Below are positions 1 to 9,000 of a stretch of 40,677 bases of DNA, one piece after another. The position numbers and the translations under genes were made by a program. Source of the stretch: JARKQH01 sp964631605 (GTDB taxonomy: Bacteria > Verrucomicrobiota > Verrucomicrobiia > Limisphaerales > UBA8199); NCBI GenBank assembly GCA_964631605.1, contig CAZVYG010000044.1, positions 1-40,677 of the forward strand. The letters run 5' to 3'. Position 1 is the first letter of the stretch, and the number at the start of each line of letters is the position of its first letter. The notes beneath the pieces are model-generated. The model saw only the letters and a program-made list of their open reading frames with translations. It ran no database searches and was not told the origin of the DNA.

Positions 1-1
1 C

Positions 2-3000
2 CAAACTGCCTCCGTGCTCGGCTACCTCCGCGCCGGCGACCCCGGCGATGTGTTCCGGCTGGGCAATTTGTCCGACGCGACCGAAATTCGCCTGACCTAT
101 CAATTGCCCGGCACCAGCCTGTTGGTGGGAATTGCCGAGGTGCTGGACAGCTCGGGTGCGGTGGTGGGAGGGGCGGCACCCGGGCAGACCAACCTGTCCT
201 ACACGGTACCCCCTGCGCAACGAGGAGCCTACTATGTCCGGATGCGGGCCCAGGCGGGGACAACCGGTCTGTTCTCGCAGTACCTGCTCTCGCTCGAGCT
301 GGTTGACCCGCTACCGCCCGTGATTGTGGCAGACACGCTGCCGGCCGAGGGCGCCACCACGCTTGCATTATTTGATCGGTTCACCCTGACCTTTTCCGAG
401 GACATGCTGGCCTCAACCGTCAACAGCCCGGCGAGCTTTGATCTCCGGGCGGCCGGCCCTGACGGTTTGTTCGACACGGTGGATGATATTCTGACCGCGG
501 TGAGCGTCAGTCCGGCTTACAGCTCGGGGCTCACGGCGAGTTTCACCGTTCCCAGCGGCGCGCTGCAGCCCGGCCTGTATCGTTTTATTGCCCGGACCGC
601 GTTGCAGGACCGCGCCGGCAATGGGTTGGCGAGCGCCTGGACCCGGCAGTTTGTGGTGGGGCAAGTCGCCGGTTTCAAAACCGAAATCGAGCCGAACAAC
701 ACCCGCGAGACCGCCACCCCGCTGGCGATGACCAGCACGCAACCCAATCTGGTCTCGGGTGCCGGCCGTGGTTATCTGGCCGACAGCAGCGATTGGGACT
801 TTTACAGCTTTGAGGCCCTGGCCGGGGATGTCATGGTGCTGGCGACCGAAAACCCGGGCAACCCGGGCAGCAGCGGCCTGAATTTTATCCTTTACGACCC
901 GGCGGGAGAGCAACTCTTCAACCTCACGGCGGCGGCCAACGGCCTGCTGCAAACCCCGCCGCTGGTCCTGACCCATAGTGGCACATACACCGTGCGAGTC
1001 TCCATTTATTACGGCTACTATAACGAGCATCGGCTGCGGGTTTCGTTGTACCGGAACGGCCTGCCCACCGAAAGCGAAGCCAACAACAGCATCGCCACCG
1101 CCAATCCGCTTTCCTTTACGACCAACGGCACGAGCCGCAGCGCGGTCGTCGGCGGATACCTGCAACTGGGCACGGACCTGGATTACTTCAATCTCGGCAT
1201 TGTCGAAGCGGGCAAAACCATCTTTCTGGGTTCTCGTCAACCGGCGAGCAGCGCCTTGGTCCCGGTGGTCAGCGTGTATGATGCCAATGGCGTTTACCTG
1301 GCTGAAGCCGGGAGCGGGCGGCCTTCCGACGGCGTGGCTGAAGTTCGAATTGAGCAGACAGGCGCCTGCTACGCCCTCATTCGACCTGGGGCCGGTTCAG
1401 CCGGGCTCATGAGTGAATACCTGTTGGACGTTCTGATTCTTCCAACCGAGGACGTGGTTTTCCCCAACCTACAGGTCACCAGTCTTTACCTCCCTGTTAC
1501 CACCGGCTTGCGCAGCGGGGATTCTTTCACCTTCGCCTTCACGGTTGCCAACGTGGGCTCGCTGGCCACACCCGCCGGGTTGTGGTTCGATCGAGTGGTG
1601 CTCTCCACCGACCCGCTGGTGGACGAAAACGATTGGGTTCTGGGCCTGTATCAACACAGCGGCGTTCTGCAACCGGGCCAAAGCTATTCGGTTACCAACA
1701 CCGTCAATCTCCCGGACGGAATCAGCGGCGATTTCTACTTGGTGGTGAAAGCCGACTACACCGACACGATCAATGAATTCCTTCTGGAGGGAGATAATGA
1801 AACGGCGACCGAAAACCCGCTTGCCATCAGCCTGGCCGATTACGCGGATTTGCGCGTGGAAAACCTGCTGCTCGCCGGACCGGATGGCAACCAGAGCTAT
1901 ACCCTGACGTGGGACACCTTCAACCGCGGCCTCGCCGCTGCGCCGGCCGGGTTCAAGGACCGCGTGCGCGTGCGCAACCAAAGCACCGCAACCACGATCT
2001 TTGACCAGACATACCCTGCCCTTTCGAGTGTGGCGCCCAATACTTCCCTGCCCCGCCAGGCGGTGTTCACCGCCAGCACGGCGGGTACCTACCTGATCGA
2101 GGTCACGACCGACTCGGATCAGGAGGTGTTCGAATACGACGGCGCCAGCCATAACAGCGCCGAACTGAACACGGTCACCACCAACTTCGCCATTACGCAA
2201 CTGTACACCCTCGCGCTCAACAGCACGCCCCCGGGAGCGGGCACACTCACCGGCGCCGGGACCTACCCGGCGGGAACCTCCGTCACCGTGACCGCCACGC
2301 CCATCACGAACCAGGTGCCCTACCTCTTCCAAAACTGGGTCGAGGGAGGAGTAGTCCGCAGCGCCAACTCGAGTTACACCTTCGCGCTCAATAAAGACAC
2401 CGTGCTCACAGCCGTATTTGGTCTGCCCGGGTTCCAACTCGCTGCGTCCAATTATCCCGCAGGCGCCGGCATCGTTCTCGGCACAGGCGTGTATCCCTGG
2501 GGCTCAACCAACACGATCACCGCCCAACCGGCCTTCGGCTACAAGTTCAGCCACTGGACAGAAACCGGGCTCACCGTCAGCAGCAACCCCGTCCTCACCG
2601 TTGTGCTCTACGGTAATCGCCTCTTTGGCGCGCATTATGCCGAAGCCCACTTGCAGCACGTGGTCACCGCCGCCACGTTGCCCGCGGGTTTGGCAACCGT
2701 GACCGGCACGGGCACATTCACCAACGGGGAATCCACAACCCTTGCGACCCCCGCGGCAGTGACCAATAATCCGCCGGACTACTACGCTTTCAAGCGGTTC
2801 ACTTTGAACAGCGTCACCGTTTCCACCAACGCCAGCTTTGTCAAAACCTTCGCCACCACTGACCCCACGAACCTGCATTACGTCGCCGAATATGAGTTGG
2901 TGGATCAGACTCCGCCGGTGCTGGTTTCGATCACCGCGACAGCCAGTGTGGCCAGCGCCGTGGTCACCTGGTCCACCAGCGAGCCGACCACCGCCCGCGT

Positions 3001-6000
3001 CGCTTACGGCACCAACGCCGCTTACGGCACGACCAACAGCACCTCCTTGCTCCGAACCAATCATTCGTTCCTGCTCAGCGGCCTCCTCCCGGCCACGCTC
3101 TATCATTTCCGCGTTTACGCCGCGGACGCTGGCGGCAACGAGGCCGTTTCCGGCGACCTCACCTTCACCACCCTCGCGCCGCCGGATTTGATGGTTGGCG
3201 CGGTGACCACCCCTGTGGCGGCCCAGGCGGGCACCTTGATCCCGCTAACCTTCGTCATTTCGAACGTCGGCCCGGGCACGGCAATGGGCCCGTGGCAGAA
3301 CGCGGTCCTGCTGTCCTCCAACCCGGATGGTTCGGGAGCGGTCTCGCTCGGAGCCGTCAGCTTCAACCCCGGCGGAGGGGGCATCGCGCCCGGCTCGAGC
3401 CTCAGCGTTACGCAACAGGTCATCGTGCCCTCAGTGGGGATTGGACCGCGCTATTTCGGCGTGCAAGTGGACAGCGGGACTCAGGTTTTTGAGTTGGTTG
3501 AAACCAACAATACCGCTTTCTCGACCGCGCCGCTGAACATTATTGCCACCGACCTGCGAGTCGCGCGGCTCAGCGCGCCGGCCAGCGCCGCCTTCGGCGA
3601 CACCCTTCAACTCGAGTGGGTGGTCACCAACATCGGCACCGCGCCCGCGGCCGTGCCCTGGACCGACCGCGTCTATCTCTCGACCAGCAGCAACACGTTG
3701 CAAACGCTGCTGGCCTCCGCCCCCGCCCCCGTGTTGCCGCTGGAGCCCGGCGCCAGCTACACGAACCTCATCCCGGTGACCCTGCCGCTGGCGGTCGGCC
3801 AGACTCCGGGCAACTTCCATCTGGTGGTTGCCGCCGACCATGGCAATGCGGTCCCTGAATCCGACGAAGGCAACAACCTTGCCTCCGCGCCGCTGGCCGT
3901 TTCACTGCCGCCGCTGCCGGACCTGGTGGTGGGCAACGTTTTGGCCCCGACCAACGCTTTGCCGGGGCAGACGGTCGCTTTGGCCTACTCCATCACCAAC
4001 CAGGGCAACGCCGCCGCCGGCCCGATCTGGTCCGAAACCGTTTTCCTGACCACGAACAGCACCGGCGCCGGTGGAGCGGAACTGGGGACTTTTATCCTCA
4101 CCAACACGCTCGCCAGCGGCGCCAGCCTGACTCGGACCCAGTTGGTTCTTGTCCCCGCCTCGGGCCTGGTGGGCCCGCTGTGGTTCGCGGTGCTGGCCGA
4201 TAGCCGCTCGGACGTTATCGAATCCATCGAAACCAATAATCTGGGCGTGGCCACCCAAAGCACGTTGGTGCCGGCGGTCCTGACGCTGCAACTGTCTGCC
4301 GTTCAACTGACCGAGGGCGCTCCGCAGGCGATCGTGGCCACCGTCACCCGGAACGGCGCGCGAACCGCCGCCTTGGGGGTCATGTTGAACAATGGCGATC
4401 CGACCGAATTGTCCCTGCCCGCCCAGGTCACGATTCCATCAGGCCAGGCATCCGTTTCTTTCAATATCCAGGCCGTGACCGACGGAATCGTGGACGGCCC
4501 GCAGACCGTCACAGTCTCCGCCACGGCAACCGGGTATGAGCCCGCCACGGCTCAGGTAACAGTTATGGATGCCGATCTTCCACGGCTGACCCTAACCCTG
4601 GCAACCAACCACGTGATGGAAGGCCAGGCCGTCACGGCAATCGTCAGCCGCGATGCCGGCACCGCGCCGGTGGTGGTCACGCTCGCCAGTTCCAGCGCGG
4701 CCCAGGTCGGCGTGCCTGCCACCGTGACCCTCGCCGCGGGAGAAAGTTTCACCGCCTTTGACGTGCAGGCATTGGATGATTCCCAGGTCGAATCTCCATT
4801 GACCGTGGCGCTGAGCGCAACGGCCAATGGTCACTATGCCGGCTCGGCAAGCCTGACGGTGCTGGACGATGACTGGCCGCAGTTAACCCTCGACATTGCG
4901 CCGGCTACAGTCAGCGAGGGGGCGGGTGCCCAGGCCGCGTTGGTCACCATTACCCGCAGCCCGGTTTCGCCGCGCACGCTCGAGCTGGAGCTGGAAAGCA
5001 GCAACACCAATGCCTTGCTGGTGCCGCGGCTGGTGACCATTCCGGGCAGCCAAACCAACCTGTCGTTCCCCATCGCAGCCGTAAACAACGACCTCGTGGA
5101 TGGGGACAAAAACGTCCAGGTTCGTATCTGGTTCCGGGCGACCGGCAGCGCCACCCGCCTGGGCGAGGGTCCCCAGGCCCAGGTGACGGTTACCGATGAC
5201 GACGGCCCAACGTTGCGTCTGACGGTGGATCGGCCGGTCTTGCCCGAAGGCCTGGCCACGGCGGGAACCGCCACGGTAAGCCGCAACGCGGGCACCAACT
5301 CCCCGCTGGTGGTAACCCTGAGTTCGTCCAAGACCAATGAGCTGACCGTGCCGGCGACCGTCACCATCCCGGCGGGCGCCCTGTCGGCGTCGTTCCCCTT
5401 GACCACGGTGGATGACGGCGTGACGGATGGCAGCCAGTCGGTCCTGCTCACCGCCACCGCTCCCGATTTCGCGACCGGCAGCGTGCCGGTGACCGTAACG
5501 GACGTCAACCTTCCCGACCTGGTCGTCAGCACGGTCACGGTCCCCGCAACGGCTGAAACCGAAGCGTATGTGGATATTGGCTATCAGATTCGCAACCAGG
5601 GAATGGTGACCTCGCCATCCAATGCCGTCGTGCAACGCATCTATCTTTCGACGGATCCGTTGGTGGGCGACGACGTTCTCATGGGCCAGTTCACCTTCAA
5701 CGGCGCACTGCCTGCGGACACCCAGTTCGGCCAGTCCCTGCCCCTGCGCATGCCAATGGCCGCCGGTCAGTACTGGGTGGTGGTGGTGGCCGACGCACTC
5801 AATAACGTCGTCGAATTGTCGGAGGACAACAACATTCGCGTGTCGGCAACTCCGATCCAGGTCAACCCTGCCTACCACGCAACGGTGTCCACGGACCTGG
5901 AAGTCGCGCCCGCCAACACGGCCGTGCCGATGGCCGGCCAGGCATTCCGCAGCGGCGGCGGCGCCGCTCAATTCGTGCCCGTGAGCATCCACATCCGCGT

Positions 6001-9000
6001 GCGCGACACGATTCGAACCATTGCCGCCATTACCGACGTTCAAGGCCGCTTCGCCACCACCTGGCAGCCGTTGCCTGGCGAGGCCGGGTACTACGAGATT
6101 TCCGCGGCCCACCCGGGTGAACCTGTGCCGCCGGCCCAGGACAGCTTCTATCTGCTGGGCATGAAGGCGCAACCGGCGCAACCCTCGGCCCGTCTCAGTG
6201 AGGGCAGCAGCATCGGGGGCAGCGTTCAGATTGAGAACCTCAGCGACGTGCCGCTGACCGGCCTGGCGGTCGAGATTCTGAGCAAACCACCGAATGTCAA
6301 CGCGACCCTCACGCTTCAAACGAATGTGCTGGCGGGCAACGGCTCCCTGCAGCTTGCTTACGGCATCTCCGCCCTGGACGCCTCTTTTACCTGGGGCTAC
6401 ATCCAGCTCCGTCTGACCAGCGCTGAAGGCGCCGTGTTGAACTTGGCCATCCGCGTGGATATTGATCCGCTGGTGCCGCGGCTGATCGCATACCCGAGCC
6501 GACTGGACGGCGGCATGAAGCGCGGCGCCCAACGGACTGTCTCGTTCCAGATCGTTAACACGGGCGGGCTGGAGACCGGCCCGGTGACCGTCTCGCTTCC
6601 CCCGCTGCCTTGGATGACCGTGGTGTCTCCCAACCCCCTGCCTTCCCTGCCCCCGGGAGCCACCAACACCGTCACCCTGCAACTCAACCCGCCGGAGGAT
6701 TTGCCGCTTTCGGCCCATCAAGGCAACCTCGCCCTCAACGGTGTCGGCACGGCATTGGCCGTCCCCTTCTCGTTCCGGGCCCTGTCCGACGCCAAAGGCG
6801 CGCTGCAGATCACCGCGGTGGACGAATTCACCTTTTACGCCGCGGGCGCGCCTCCGCTGACCAATGCCACCGTGCGGGTGCGTGACGCGGTGAGCCGCGC
6901 AGTGGTGACCAATGGTGTCACGGACAACCTTGGACGCTTTTTCGTCCCCGAGTTAATGGAGGGGTACTACGACCTCGAGCTCGACGCCACGCAACACAAT
7001 TCTCATCAAAGTACCGTGTTCCTCGAACCCGGCATTACCAATGAAGTGACGGCCTTCCTCTCCTACCAGGCGGTGCGCTACACCTGGACGGTCGAGCGCA
7101 TTGAAATCGAGGACCACTACCGCATCTCGATCGAAACGGAGTTCGAGACGGTGGTCCCGGCGCCGGTGGTCACGATCGAGCCTCCGGTGCTCGATGTCAG
7201 CGACCTCAAACTGGTGGGCCAGACCAAGCAGGTGAACCTCACCTTCCGCAACCACGGGCTGATTGCGGCCGACGAATTGAAGTTGCGGTTTGACACCCAC
7301 CCCTTCTATGTCATCGAGCCGCTCATCAATGACCTCGGCCAGTTGCCTGCGAAGTCGTCCCTGACCATCCCCGTCACCCTGCGCCGGGTGGGTGATTTCG
7401 GCACCGGCGGCGACCGAATCCGAGCGGCCAGCGGTGTCCCTTGCGGCATGAGCGGGAGCGCCTCGTGGTCCTTCGAGTGCGGTTGGCTGAAAATCGGAGG
7501 CGGCGCCCCCGTGGCAGTCAGTGGTGTGCAGGGCGACTGCGGTGGGGGTGGCGGTGGTGGTGGTGGCGGCGGCGGCGGCTGGAGCGGCGGCTGGGGCGGT
7601 GGAGGTGGCGGCGGTGGCGGCGGTGGTGTTAATACCAGCTACAGCACGCCCTCGATCGGCATCAAGGTGGGTTGCGATCCGACTTGTCTGCTCCTGGCGG
7701 CGGCGGGTTGCATTCCCGGCCCGATCGGCTGCGCGGCCAGCGGTTTCGGGTGCGGCATGGGCCTGGGCAGCGGCGTCTCCGCCATTGCGGTGGTGGATTG
7801 TGCGGTTGGCGCGGCGGGTTGCCTCATCCCAGGCGCCGGCGTGCCCGCCTGCATTTACGGCCTGATGCGCTGCTTTATCAGCCCGGCGGGCGACCCCGCC
7901 ATGAGTTGGATGACCGCCGGCTCGGGGGATGACCCGATTCAATTCTACCGGGCGGGCCTGCGCGCCCAACTGGACGCATTCAACCTGATCACCGGGGCGC
8001 CCGATGGCGTCTGGCTCAACCCGCAGGCTGACAATCGGACGGGCGACTGGTACACGCGGTTCCAACTTGCGTGCGGCGAATCCTCCGACGGCGGCCGTGC
8101 GATCACGAGCGGAGAACGGTCGGACTTGTTGTCCGGGGACTTGCCGCCGGGAGTACCGCCCGCGGAAATTGACCGGGTTCTGAATCGCTGGAATCGCACG
8201 CTCGAGAATGTCGCGCTGGGCATTCTGCGTCCGGCGGACGCGCCTCCGGGAGCCAATCTTGACTTTATTGACACGGTGGCGCTTCGGGAAAAACTGGTCG
8301 AAGGCGCCGCCTATGACGACGCCGCCAAGGCGGCCGGGTTCACCGACCCGATCAACGCCATTGTCGAAACCTACCGCATTCGTTCGCAGCAGGGCGAAGA
8401 AGGCGGCGTCTGCGCCAGGGTCAAAATCAAACTGGACCAGGAAGCGGTGCTCAGCCGCGAGGCGTTCCGCGCCACGCTCGAGATTGACAACGCGACCGCG
8501 AACGCGCTGGAAAACATTCGGGTGACAGTCCAGATCACCGACGGTCAAGGCAACGACGCCAACGCGCTGTTCGGTCTGCGTCCGCCGGAGCTGACGGGCT
8601 TGAGCGACGTGGAGGGCGGCGGGCGCGTAGCCGGCGGAGCTCGCGGTTCCGCCAGTTGGACCCTGGTGCCCACCGTGGACGCGGCTCCGCTTGAACCCGT
8701 GCAATACTATGTGGGCGGCGAATTCCGTTATTCGCTCAATGGCGTGCTGGTCACGGTGCCGCTCTCGCCGGTGCCCATCACGGTCAATCCCACCGCCCGC
8801 TTGACGCTGGACTACTTCCACCAGCGGGATGTGTTCGCGGATGATCCGTTCACCGACCTGGTCGAACCCAGCATCCCCTTCAACCTTGCGGTCATGGTGC
8901 AAAACCGGGGAGCGGGCGCCGCGCGCAACTTCCGCATCACCTCGGCCCAGCCGACCATCATCGAAAACGAGAAGGGGCTGCTGGTTGACTTCAAGATCAT

